Shown here in pieces: positions 42,513 to 50,957 of a stretch of 64,000 bases of DNA. The stretch's first letter is position 1; each line of letters starts with the position of its first letter. The notes under the pieces are model-generated. The model was not told the DNA's origin. It searched no databases and saw nothing but the letters and a program-made list of their open reading frames with translations. The stretch is from CAVUWL01 sp963787415 (GTDB taxonomy: Bacteria; Actinomycetota; Thermoleophilia; Solirubrobacterales; 70-9), in the NCBI GenBank assembly GCA_963787415.1, contig CAWBCO010000002.1:434001-498000 (forward strand). Reading direction: 5' to 3'. A program made the position numbers and the translations under genes.

Positions 42513-43541
42513 ATGAGGCACGGCGTCTGCAGCACGGCCGTTGCGACCGCCTCGGTCCTCGCATTATTCGTGCTCGCAACCGGCGCCCTTGCCGGCGGAT
42601 CAGCCCGCACTCAGGACAGTGAGCTCGGGCCCTATCCAGGACTTGGAAACTGTTCGATTTTCCCGGCCCCACCGGCCTCCCTGTCGAGATCAGCACCATC
42701 CCTGGCGAATCAGTCGGCTTGGAACCAAGATATCTCCAAAGCGCCGGTCGACCCTCGCTCCAACGCATACATCGCCTACATCGACGCTCACGGCGGATAT
42801 CATCTACATCCCGATTTCGGCTCTCCGCGCTCCTACGGCTTTCCCTATGCCGTCGTTGGCCAAGGCCAGCCCAAGCTGCCGGTCCACTACACCGCCTACG
42901 GTAGCGAAAGCACCCCCGGGCCCTTTCCAATACCAAAGACCGCACCAATCGAGGGCGGGCAGCGAAGCAACGGCGACCGTCACGTGCTCGTCATCGACCG
43001 CTCCACCTGCACACTGTATGAGCTCTATCGAGCATTCTTTGTTCCCGGTGGACAACACTCCCATTGGAACGCCGACGCGGGTGTTAGCTGGAACCTGCGA
43101 TCAACAGCACGGCGTCCGGACTCATGGACCTCCGCCGATGCCGCTGGGTTACCGATCTTCCCTGGCCTTGCCCGCTATGACGAAACTTCCTCAGGCCAAA
43201 TCGACCACGCGATCCGAGTCACCTTCAGCAGCACTCGCAATGCTTGGGTTCATCCTGCCTCTCACTGCGCGGGAGACACGCTCGATCCCGACGCCCCGCC
43301 GATGGGATTACGCCTCCGGCTAAAGGCAGGCTACAGTCTTGTCGGCTTCACCGCGAGCGCCATGACGATCGCGACCGCCCTCAAGCATTACGGACTTATC
43401 GTCGCTGATAACGGCTCTAACTGGTACCTCAGCGGCACCAGTGACCGTCGATGGAACGACGAAAACCTCGACCAACTGAAGCGGATCCCTGGCAGCGCCT
43501 TTCAGGTAGTTAAAAGTGCGGCTCGGGTCCACATCTGCTGA
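42513..43541 (+). CDS. Secreted hypothetical protein
   Basis: The 342-residue protein has a Sec signal peptide (about 1-29, ending ATGALAGGSA). The mature part is rich in Gly, Pro and Tyr: AWNQDISKAPVDPRSNAYIAYIDAHGG, HVLVIDRSTCTLYELYRAFF, SWNLRSTARRPDSWTSADAAGLPIFPGLARYDE, IDHAIRVTF and MGLRLRLKAGYSLVGF. This pattern occurs in a conserved secreted actinobacterial family of unknown role. It starts 2 nt after the repeat-protein stop. Confidence 0.75.
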   Translation: MRHGVCSTAVATASVLALFVLATGALAGGSARTQDSELGPYPGLGNCSIFPAPPASLSRSAPSLANQSAWNQDISKAPVDPRSNAYIAYIDAHGGYHLHPDFGSPRSYGFPYAVVGQGQPKLPVHYTAYGSESTPGPFPIPKTAPIEGGQRSNGDRHVLVIDRSTCTLYELYRAFFVPGGQHSHWNADAGVSWNLRSTARRPDSWTSADAAGLPIFPGLARYDETSSGQIDHAIRVTFSSTRNAWVHPASHCAGDTLDPDAPPMGLRLRLKAGYSLVGFTASAMTIATALKHYGLIVADNGSNWYLSGTSDRRWNDENLDQLKRIPGSAFQVVKSAARVHIC

Positions 43542-43577
43542 GCTACTCAACTTCTTTGCTGGAGCGGCTTGAAGGTT

Positions 43578-44943
43578 AGCCCCGGCCCCCCTCTCGCATA
43601 GCGTTGGGCTAACCCGTCCGGCCTCGGTGCCAGCCTCGACGAGTGCCGAGAGTCGAGCGCAGCGAGAGTGAAATGCCCGGGAGCACGCGGGCTCGCGGGT
43701 GAAGCTCGACGGCACTTACGGCAAGCCCGGCCATCGCCGCCAGCGCTACAAGTGCACGCCGCGGCGAGGCAAGTCGCACGTCTTCACCGAGCTGCTGCCC
43801 CGTGAGGAGTCCTGGCACGAGGCTTGCGAGCAACTGCGAGCGCCACCTCGATCGCCGCGAGGGCCCGAAGGCGCCACGCAACTACCACTTCGTCGCCCGT
43901 GGGATCGCCGAGGCGCTCCTCGCGGTCGGCGCCGGCGCCGACTTATCATGCAGGCGCATCCGGCGTCGCCCGGGACCGCGCCCGCCGCTTCCGAGTCGAT
44001 AGCGAGACGGGCGAGCTGCGCGAGTCAGACCACGGCCAGCTCGTCGCCGACTGGGTCGAGCTCTTCGCGCCGGTCGTCTTCGAGCCCCACCGGCCTGCCT
44101 TCTGGCCGCCGGAGGGCTCGCTGCTGCTCGATCATCTGCCCGTTTCGGGTCCGCGCCCTGGACGCCTACGGCAAGCGCATCCCCGCCGGCCGGGTCGCTT
44201 TCGACGTCTTCTGCGCGGTTGGCTACCAGGCCGGCAAGCCCAGGCTCTGGCGCGCGGAGGCGTTCACGAGCGCGCATCCGGTCAACTGGAGCGCTTTCCT
44301 CGGCTGCGCTGCCGGGCGAGCCCAAGCGGATCGTCTGCGACGCCCACGGCGGGATGCTGCGGGCGATCGAGGAGCGCTGGCCCGACGCCGAGCTTCATCA
44401 ATGCGAGTGGCATCTGCAGCATGCGCTTGAGCGCCTGCTCGCCAAGGAGGTAGAGCAGCAACCCGAGCGAGGAGCTGGAGGAGCTCTGCGCGCCGAGGGC
44501 GCGCTGACCGGCCCCTCCTTCTGGCGCGCCTTCGTTGGCGCCGCGAAGGTCGCCGAGAACGAGAGCCTCGATCGCTGGATCGCACGTCAACGGCCCGATC
44601 ATCGAGAGGCAGTTCGCCCGCCGCGGGCGCGTCCTCCGAGCGCCCGGCGGACATGCCGCTCACCACGGCGGCGCTGGAGCAGCTCGCGAGGCCGATCACC
44701 GCGGCGCTTTACCCGCGCCGCTACGCGCTCAAGAACCGCGAGCGGCTCAACCGGCTCCTGATGCTCCTGCAGCTGCACGTCAACGGCCAAGACGACGTGC
44801 AGAGCCTACACGAAGACGATCCGCTCCTGGCTCGAGGCCAACGGTGGGCGTCCTGCCACGCGGCGTCGGGCGATCGCCGACCCCGCAGGCGCCCATCACT
44901 GCGCTGAGTTAAGCCCAACGCTATGCGAGAGGGGGCCCCGGCT
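43578..44943 (+). mobile_element. Insertion sequence with MULE-type transposase and 32-bp inverted repeats
   Basis: Near-perfect inverted repeats lie at 43578-43610 and 44912-44943; their inner 24 bases (from CCCCCTCTCGC to GTTGGGCT) are identical. Between them lies one transposase gene. No target duplication is evident in the flanking 8 nt. The element is about 1.37 kb. The repeats are intact although the gene is heavily frameshifted. Confidence 0.85.
43673..44912 (+). pseudogene. MULE-superfamily transposase gene broken by 13 single-base insertions
   Basis: Pieces in all three forward frames join into one protein: KLDGTYGKPGHRRQRYKC, HFVARGIAEALLAVGAG, RARRFRVDSETGELRES, LPFRVRALDAYGKRIPAG, RIVCDAHGGMLRAIEERW, ELHQCEWHLQHALERLL, PADMPLTTAALEQLARPI, YALKNRERLNRLLMLLQL. 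The D...C-x2-H layout is that of mutator-like transposases. Hand alignment shows every frame change is one extra base, near 43685, 43698, 43834, 43940, 44139, 44305, 44459, 44487, 44491, 44585, 44628, 44803 and 44900. Removing them gives a 408-residue frame from ATG 43673 to TAA inside the right repeat. As read, it cannot make a functional enzyme. Confidence 0.85.
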
Positions 44944-45258
44944 AGTAGCCGAAAGTCATCCGACAAAGGAGAATTTGCTTACCTGGCGCGACCCGATCAA
45001 CCCAAATCCATAATGAACCGCCTTCGGCACTGTGGGGCAACTTCAGAATGCTGATCAAGAGTAACGCTGTGGTCCCGGAAACACCCTGCTTCCTGTGAAG
45101 CGCCTGCGTAGAACCCGATCTTCTCGATTACTTCGGAAGCAAGGGTACTTCGATTGGCTCTTCGACGACGCGAACAGACTACTCCGCGGTGCGCTCCAGG
45201 ATCGTTCGAGAGGGCTTGAAATATCGGTAGAGCTCATCGGCAGCTGAGCTATACCCGG
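44944..45258. other. Spacer between two insertion sequences
   Basis: This 315-nt stretch has no coding pattern, RNA gene or repeat that I can support. It ends at the left inverted repeat of the IS256-type element. Confidence 0.5.
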
Positions 45259-46695
45259 ATGTTGTGGATGGCGTCCTTGAGGAGGAAGGCGGCGTACCTT
45301 CCCGGTTGATCAAGACCGACCGCCTTGAAGGCGGCGAAAGGAAGGCACGCCATGGACGATGTTCGCACGACTCCCGATCGGAGGACGGCAACGAGGAGAT
45401 CGCAGGTCACGCTGGACGCGATTGCGCGTGAGGGCGCCCGGCGGATGATCGCCGCGGCGCTCAGAGGCGGAGGCTGATGAGTATGTCGCTTCGCTTCGTC
45501 GGACGAGGTCGACGAGGACGGGCAACCGACTGGTTCTCCGTAACGGCCGTGCGCGGGAGCGGAGGGTGACGGTCGGGTCCGGGACGGTCCCGCTCCGGGC
45601 ACCGCGGGTCAACGACAAGCGCGTCGATGAGGGACGGCGAGCGGCAGCGGTTCAGCTCGAGGATCCTGCCGGCTTACGCGCGCCGCTCACCGAAGGTGGG
45701 TGAGGTGATGCCGATCCTGTATCTGCGGGGCCTCTCGACCGGTGACTTCAAGCCGGCATTGGAGCGAGCTGCTCGGCGAGGACGCCTCGGGCTTGTCTGC
45801 GACGATCGATCAGCCGACTGTGCGAAGGAGTGGGAGGCAGATCATGCCCGCGTTCTCAAAGCGGCAGCCTGGGGTTCCACCGCTACGCCTATCTGTTCAT
45901 GGACGGCATCCACGTCAAGGTCAGGCTCGGTGAGGACCGAACGGCTGTGCCTGCTGATCGTGATCGGTGTCCGTGAGGACGGTGAGAAGGAGCTGCTTGC
46001 CGTGGAGGACGGTTACCGCGAGAGCACCGAGTCCTGGGCCGGTGTGTTCCGTGACATGAAGCGCCGCGGGCTGAACGAACCCGAAGCTTGGTGATCGGTG
46101 ACGGCGCCTTGGGCGCGTGGGCCGCCTTGCGGGACGTCTACCCCGGCGCGGGTGAGCAACGCTGCTGGGTGCACGCGATCCGCGAACATCATTGACTGCT
46201 CTGCCCAAACGGCTGCAACCGCGGGCGAAGGGCGCTGCTGCGCGAGATCATCGAAGCGCCAACCCGCACAGACGCCAGCCGCGCGCTCGAGCGTCTTCCG
46301 TGAGGAATACGGCGCCAAGTACCCCAAGGCGCTCGCGAAGCTCGACCGGGATTGGCGGCAAGCTGACCGCGTTCTACGACTTCCCCGCTGAGCACTGGCA
46401 GCACCTGAGGACAACCAACCCGATCGAGAGCGCGTTCGCGACCGTCCGGCTCCGGACCCGGGTGACCAAGGGCGCCGGCTCCAAGACCGCCGCGCTCGCG
46501 ATGGCCTACAAGCTGCTGGCCACCGCCCAGGAACGCTGGCGGCAGGGTCAACGGCCATGAGCTCGTCGCCGACGTGCTCGACGGCGCCAAGTTCAAGGAC
46601 GGAATCCGGGTCACAGACGACGACAACCACGACGACGGAATGAGAGACGAGAAGGTCGCCGCCTGACTCACTTCAATGCCGTCGATCCACAACAT
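45259..46695 (+). mobile_element. IS256-family insertion sequence
   Basis: The element is recognised from its transposase and from an inverted repeat ATGTTGTGGAT at 45259-45269 with its complement at 46685-46695. The true ends may be up to about 15 nt further out, since IS256 repeats are usually longer. No target duplication was identified. Length is about 1.44 kb. Confidence 0.8.
45352..46666 (+). pseudogene. IS256-family transposase gene broken by 19 single-base insertions
   Basis: The family is clear from RVNDKRVDE, ILPAYARRSPKVGEVMPILYLRGLSTGDF, LLIVIGVREDGEKELLAVEDGYRES, QRCWVH, EEYGAKYPKALAKLDRDW, and FYDFPAEHWQHLRTTNPIESAFATVRLRT. By hand alignment the frame breaks are single extra bases near 45463, 45491, 45501, 45520, 45632, 45765, 45814, 45827, 45858, 45868, 45938, 46080, 46088, 46181, 46200, 46231, 46294, 46356 and 46546. 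Removing them gives one 431-residue frame from ATG 45352 (good AAGGAAGG site) to TGA 46666, with no stop substitution and no deletion. As read it is inactive. Confidence 0.88.
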
Positions 46696-46829
46696 TTGAC
46701 AATTCGGCAGCTCGATATTCGCCACAGTAACTCGCCTCTGTTTCAAGGTCACGATCGCCGGGTACCAACTTTGGAGTAGATCCGCCTGAGCCATATGCCC
46801 AAAGATCCAAGCTAGAGAGAGTAGTTAGC

Positions 46830-47231
46830 ATGCAAGAACAGGATCGTTTCTTCATCGCACTTCCGGCAAGGGACAAAAACCTTGCTGTCATTCGAAAGGC
46901 CGTTACCTCCCATTGCCAAAAGATCGGCATCGATGAGACGACCATCGCCGACCTCAAAACTACCATCTCAGAGGCCTGCGCGAACGTCGCTATGCACGCC
47001 TACGAGGCTCCAGGCAAGTCGGGGCATCTCGAGGTCGAGCTACTTCCCGACGAGGCTGAGCTCACTGTAGTAGTTCGAGATTTTGGCGACGGCGTCCGTC
47101 CCCACAGAGCCACTCATCAACCGAGCCTATGCATTGGACTTGCGATCATTGGCGCTCTCTCCAGCAACTTCTCTTTACTAAGCAAATTGGGAACTGGAAC
47201 TCAAGTCAGGATCCAACACACCCGCCCCTAA
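46830..47231 (+). CDS. RsbW-like anti-sigma factor (HATPase kinase)
   Basis: The 133-residue GHKL ATPase has the N-box TTISEACANVAMHAYEAP, the G1 box VVRDFGDGVRP and a G2-like LCIGLAIIGALS, then LGTGTQVRI. Such proteins bind a SigB/SigF-type sigma factor and phosphorylate a STAS antagonist. It lies between an IS256 remnant and a STAS gene at 47895. The last 54 nt overlap the convergent DUF2294 gene. Confidence 0.85.
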   Translation: MQEQDRFFIALPARDKNLAVIRKAVTSHCQKIGIDETTIADLKTTISEACANVAMHAYEAPGKSGHLEVELLPDEAELTVVVRDFGDGVRPHRATHQPSLCIGLAIIGALSSNFSLLSKLGTGTQVRIQHTRP

Positions 47232-47609
47232 ACCCTCCTCGAGGTAAAAGATCTCCGCGGAGACGTCTTTGCGGGTATCGATGCCGCTGATGAAGGCCCG
47301 CACCTTGCGCTGCAAGAGCCGTTCGATCACCCCGCAAAACTGCTCCTCGGTGGCGTGCTGGAAGTAGAGGCGGGTATCGCCCAGACGCTGGTGCTCACCC
47401 ATCTCTGAGAGCCGGCGCTCGGCCGGGGTGAAGGTGTCTTCCAGGGTGCAGATCACGGTGTCTGGGCCGGCGAAGTCTGACCTTGCCCGGGTCGGCCCGC
47501 GGCCGAACTGCTCTTTGTAGAGGCCGACCATCTCGCGTGAGATCTGAGCCAGGATCGAGGTTGGGGGCTCGCCCGCAGCCCCCTCGGAGGGCTTTCGTTC
47601 AGCACTCAT
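47178..47609 (-). CDS. DUF2294-domain protein
   Basis: The 143-residue protein contains the DUF2294 pattern: ILAQISREMVGLYKEQFGRGPTRARSDFAGPDTVICTLEDTFTPAERRLSEMGE and the second half VRAFISGIDTRKDVSAEIFYLEE. The function of this domain is unknown; it is often found near regulatory or sensory genes. A strong GAAGGAGGGGC lies upstream of the ATG. The 285 nt before the STAS gene (47610-47894) hold no other gene. Confidence 0.82.
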   Translation of the reverse strand: MSAERKPSEGAAGEPPTSILAQISREMVGLYKEQFGRGPTRARSDFAGPDTVICTLEDTFTPAERRLSEMGEHQRLGDTRLYFQHATEEQFCGVIERLLQRKVRAFISGIDTRKDVSAEIFYLEEGLGAGVLDPDLSSSSQFA

Positions 47610-47894
47610 AATTGGCTCCTTGCCCCTCCTTCGGGGATGAACCGCGCGCGGGGCAAAGGAGGATCAACCAAACGAACGGGCTGGGAGCAGCTTAGCGCCG
47701 CATTGGCGCATCCTCTCCCGCCTGGCTTCCCCGCCCGCTAGGATTGCTGGCCGATGCCCGGGACCGCGGTGCCAGGGCATCGCGATGGGAAGGAGGTACG
47801 CACTTTGAGCGGAGAGTTCAGAGTCAGCGGACTCTGACCGAGATGCAGGCAGGCTTTCTCTTCCGCCATCCCCTGCGCTCAGAGCTAATCCCCG

Positions 47895-48287
47895 GTGGAC
47901 TCTCCCGCGAAACCAAACCCGACCCAAGGCTCCTCGGTTGAGGGGCCGGTGCCCTTTTCACTCCGCGAGAGGGAGCTGGCGCCGGGAACCTTGGTGATCG
48001 CGGTTGGCGGCGAGCTTGACCTCTCGGTTGCCGGGCGCCTTGCCGAGGCGATCGAGCGTGGCGCCGAGGCCAAGCAGATCCTGATCGACCTTGAGGCTTG
48101 TGATTTCATCGACTCGACCGGGATCGCGGTGATCGTGCGGGCCCACCTGCGCCTCGGCGAGCAGGGTCGGCGGATCGTCGTCTTCGGGGCCTCTGAGCAG
48201 GTGCGCCGGATTCTCTCAATCACCGGGCTGACCGAGAACGGGCTCGTCTTTGAGCGCCTCGAGGAAGCCCTCGGTGGTGGGGTTTAG
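47895..48287 (+). CDS. STAS-domain anti-anti-sigma factor, second copy
   Basis: The 130-residue protein (GTG start) has VIAVGGELDLSVAGRLAEAIE and ILIDLEACDFIDSTGIAVIVRAHLRL, with Ser74 as the likely phosphoacceptor. It resembles the STAS protein at 21130 in its core but has a different N-terminal extension rich in Pro and Ser. It likely partners the RsbW-like kinase at 46830. Confidence 0.9.
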   Translation: MDSPAKPNPTQGSSVEGPVPFSLRERELAPGTLVIAVGGELDLSVAGRLAEAIERGAEAKQILIDLEACDFIDSTGIAVIVRAHLRLGEQGRRIVVFGASEQVRRILSITGLTENGLVFERLEEALGGGV

Positions 48288-48465
48288 GAGGCACCGCACG
48301 GTGGTGCGCGGCCTTGTCTCAAGAAAGCGGGCTCAGGATCTCCAAACCTGAAAGTTCCACCAACAACCGGTGCCGAAACAAAGAGCCAAGCAGATACTTC
48401 CAAAAGCCAGTGCAACTGCAAGGCGGTGACAAACCATCACTAGAGCGGCTCACCGACACAGAAAC

Positions 48466-48693
48466 CTAAGATGGGCGGCGTCGCGACTCAACATATGCGA
48501 TTCCCAGCGCAATGATGCCCAGCGCCAAGCAAACAACCCCAAGTCCGGTCCGTGGAGAGGTGTCTCCCCGCGTCGACCCTAGTAGCGGTGGCAGGGACTG
48601 GCATGGGACTGTGAGGTAGATCACGCCGATCACTAGCAGGACCGAACCGACACCTACTGCCAGCAGAACTTGCGATCGGATGCTGCGGCGCAC
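48466..48693 (-). CDS. Two-helix small membrane protein
   Basis: The 75-residue product (GTG start) has helices at about 7-27 (VLLAVGVGSVLLVIGVIYLTV) and 47-65 (GLGVVCLALGIIALGIAYV) joined by a polar loop, and ends ESRRRPS. Helix spacing suggests a hairpin with both ends in the cytosol. No family recognised. The flanks 48288-48465 and 48694-48933 contain nothing else I can support. Confidence 0.5.
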   Translation of the reverse strand: MRRSIRSQVLLAVGVGSVLLVIGVIYLTVPCQSLPPLLGSTRGDTSPRTGLGVVCLALGIIALGIAYVESRRRPS

Positions 48694-48933
48694 ACATTGA
48701 ACCTACACCGACCGGCCACCGGATGGTTGCTTAGCGCTGCTCGGTTGCCTATCAAACCCGAAGCAAGCCGTGAGGAACGAGTATTGCGGATACCTCACGA
48801 GGGGCGGATTACAAGGAGGCGTCAGAGCGATTAAGCTCGGCAGCGCAATTACGCAGAAATGGGCCAGCCAAAGATGCGATAAGTCCGGTCCGTTCGGTGG
48901 AGGTCAGTATCGGTAGTGTCCGGCGGATCCTAT

Positions 48934-49368
48934 ATGTTTCTGATGATGCTAAGGACGATTTTCGCCATCATTGTGGTGATGGTCGCGAGTGCGGACTCCG
49001 CCAATGCCAACCAGCTTCGCGCCTTCCATACGGCTGACGGAAACATCGGCTGCGAGATCTTTACTGGCAATGGGACCAATGGTGGTGGCGCTCGCTGCGA
49101 CATCGCCAACCGGGGGTGGCGGGCTCCTCAAAGGCCGGCTTCCTGCCATCTTGACTATGGCAACGGCTTGATCGTGACGTCGCGAGGAGCCGCCGAATTC
49201 ACCTGCGCCGGTGACACGATTCTTCATCAGGGCTTTGCGCTCCTCCCCGGTGGTTCCGTGGAAGTCGGCCCGTACAAGTGCACAGGCTTGGTCGCTGCAA
49301 TTCGCTGTGTGAACCGCGACACCCGACACGGATTTAAAATCTCGCGAGCGGTGGCGAAGCGTTTTTAG
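48934..49368 (+). CDS. Secreted DUF6636-like protein
   Basis: The 144-residue protein has a signal peptide (MFLMMLRTIFAIIVVMVASADSANA) and a small Cys-rich domain: FHTADGNIGCEIF, ARCDIANRGW, PQRPASCHLDYGNGLIV, FTCAGDTILHQGF, YKCTGLVAAIRCVNRDTRHGFKISR. This pattern is shared by a family of secreted actinobacterial proteins (DUF6636) of unknown role. The frame is open from a GTG at 48916; the ATG at 48934 gives a more normal signal peptide. The 310 nt after it (49369-49678) hold no recognised gene. Confidence 0.7.
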   Translation: MFLMMLRTIFAIIVVMVASADSANANQLRAFHTADGNIGCEIFTGNGTNGGGARCDIANRGWRAPQRPASCHLDYGNGLIVTSRGAAEFTCAGDTILHQGFALLPGGSVEVGPYKCTGLVAAIRCVNRDTRHGFKISRAVAKRF

Positions 49369-49678
49369 GGTGCAGACCGAAATCTCGCTTGCGATTTAGC
49401 CCGATCTGAACCATCCTGCAAGATGCACCTGCTTGATCTCGCGCTCTCTGATCTAATCGTTAGCTGGCAAGGTCTTAGCTGATATCCAAGCCAGGTTCCA
49501 ATTCGAGTGAAGGACCTACCGCTCAGCTCCGGTCGGGTTTCGGCCAGAGAGCGCCCCAGCAACGCTGCAACGAAGCGATGGATGGTGACGGGGGAGGTAG
49601 GAATGGGCGCATGCTCCCACTTGTTCCTACCGGCGTTCCAGCGGAGTCGACCTCCAAGTGCGGAATAATCTTAAATCG

Positions 49679-49752
49679 GCCCCGGTAGCTCAGCTGGATA
49701 GAGCGCTGACCTTCTAAGTCAGATGTCGCAGGTTCGAATCCTGCCCGGGGCG
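49679..49752 (+). tRNA. tRNA-Arg (TCT anticodon)
   Basis: The 74-nt sequence forms a full cloverleaf: acceptor GCCCCGG with CCGGGGC, D arm GCTCAGCTGGATAGAGC, anticodon arm CTGAC-CTTCTAA-GTCAG with anticodon TCT, T arm GCAGGTTCGAATCCTGC, discriminator G. CCA is not encoded. It decodes AGA and AGG, which are rare in this GC-rich genome. Confidence 0.96.
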
Positions 49753-49787
49753 TCCAGCTACCTGGCTCCCCATTCCACGGCAGGCGT

Positions 49788-50033
49788 CTAGGCGGCAGGC
49801 GTTTCACCACCTTGCCCCGACACTAGTCCGCGATGAGGCGAGGACGCCGCAACCTGGTCATGTTTGGTCGCGCCGCGCTTTTGCGCCTGCTTCATGGCCA
49901 GATGATCGCCTTGATCCCGGATTTCTATCCAGTCCGGCACGCAGCCCTCGGGGTATTGGGACATAACGTGAAAGCCGCGCTCTTCAGCGACAGGTTCTGA
50001 AGCGAATGGTCGCGAGAAGTTAACTGGCGCCAT
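49788..50033 (-). CDS. Hypothetical protein, weakly supported
   Basis: An 81-residue frame starts MAPVNFSRPFASEPVAEERG and continues FHVMSQYPEGCVPDWIEIRD and then polar sequence. No family is recognised and no good ribosome binding site precedes it. It is listed only because it fills the space between tRNA-Arg and the thioesterase on the same strand as the latter. Confidence 0.25.
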   Translation of the reverse strand: MAPVNFSRPFASEPVAEERGFHVMSQYPEGCVPDWIEIRDQGDHLAMKQAQKRGATKHDQVAASSPHRGLVSGQGGETPAA

Positions 50034-50056
50034 CTAGATCGGTCCTGCGTCGCGGC

Positions 50057-50452
50057 CTAAAATGTGGACGAACCGAATTGGGCGGCCCCGATGATACGCC
50101 GCTCGTGGGTGCCAACTCCAATCGTTCGCTCCCCTTCGGTGACTTCAACGTCGAAACGGAGCTTGCGTCCTTCCACAACCGCCCGCAGAGACACACGGAC
50201 ATGACATCTCGAGCCGCGGGCAGCCACTGACACATGCTTAATGCAGACTTCGAAGCCCACCGTCGCTTGTCCCGCCGGCAGGTGCTCATAGGCTAGCGCC
50301 ATTGCGCTGCCCTCCATCATTGCGATCATGCCCGGAGTCGACAGGACACTTGCCTCGATCGTGCCGCCAACATCGGTAACCAGCTGCCCCTCTACCGTGA
50401 ACTCGTCGGTGCGCTCGATTCCCGGCATGAGACTCGGTTTGGACATAGACAT
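50057..50452 (-). CDS. Thioesterase-like hotdog-fold protein (FlK type)
   Basis: The 131-residue protein resembles fluoroacetyl-CoA-type thioesterases: SLMPGIERTDEFTVEGQLV, VLSTPGMIAMMEGSAMALAYEHLPAGQATVGFEVCIKHVSVAARGSRCHVRVSLRAVVEGRKLRFDVEVTEGERTIGVGTHERRII. The Glu in MEGSAM and the His in CIKHVS match positions used by the family. The ATG at 50452 fits the family start; the longer open frame is not supported. The region 50453-50957 contains no convincing gene. Confidence 0.82.
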   Translation of the reverse strand: MSMSKPSLMPGIERTDEFTVEGQLVTDVGGTIEASVLSTPGMIAMMEGSAMALAYEHLPAGQATVGFEVCIKHVSVAARGSRCHVRVSLRAVVEGRKLRFDVEVTEGERTIGVGTHERRIIGAAQFGSSTF

Positions 50453-50957
50453 CAGAAGATACCCGAGGCACCGATACATGCGGCACTGGAGACCCTCAGT
50501 GCTTGGGTCGCCGTAGTCATGAAAAATGAGCATAAGGTCGGGCAGGTGACAGACACTGCGGGCAGCGCTGAGCTCCTCGGCGTGGCTCTTGGATACTTCT
50601 CGACTCCGGTTGCCCACCTTGAGGGAGGTCGGGAAGGACGCGGGTCGGGGAACTCTGACTCCCGAGCGGAGCGAGGCGCGCAAACCGCATCAACAGTCGT
50701 GTCCCCGACACCGGCGCCAACTACGCGCCGAAACCAAGCCGCTCCTCATCCGAAATGGCTGGGATCGAGGTTCCGATCGAGCTGATCTGTGTAACGAGAT
50801 CATATTCCCGGTAAGTCCCGAACCTGAAGGAGCTGCTGCCGCCAGCCGATGTCGGGACTTGCTGGCAGCGGTCAAAATTGAACTGGTTGAACGAATCGGT
50901 GTGCATGCGGTAGCAAACCATTTTGAACCGACGCGAGCGAGGGCCAAAAAAAGCAAA
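50453..50957. other. 505-nt region without a recognised gene
   Basis: Open frames on both strands are short or overlap neighbours and show no family similarity. No tRNA, repeat or clear terminator was found. Confidence 0.4.

Noticed and set aside
44219..44761. 180-residue frame as an independent gene
   Set aside because: Its first part is the middle of the frameshifted transposase; it is not a separate gene.
48288..48320. Hairpin GCACC...GGTGC after the second STAS gene as a terminator
   Set aside because: The stem is short and no T-rich tract follows.
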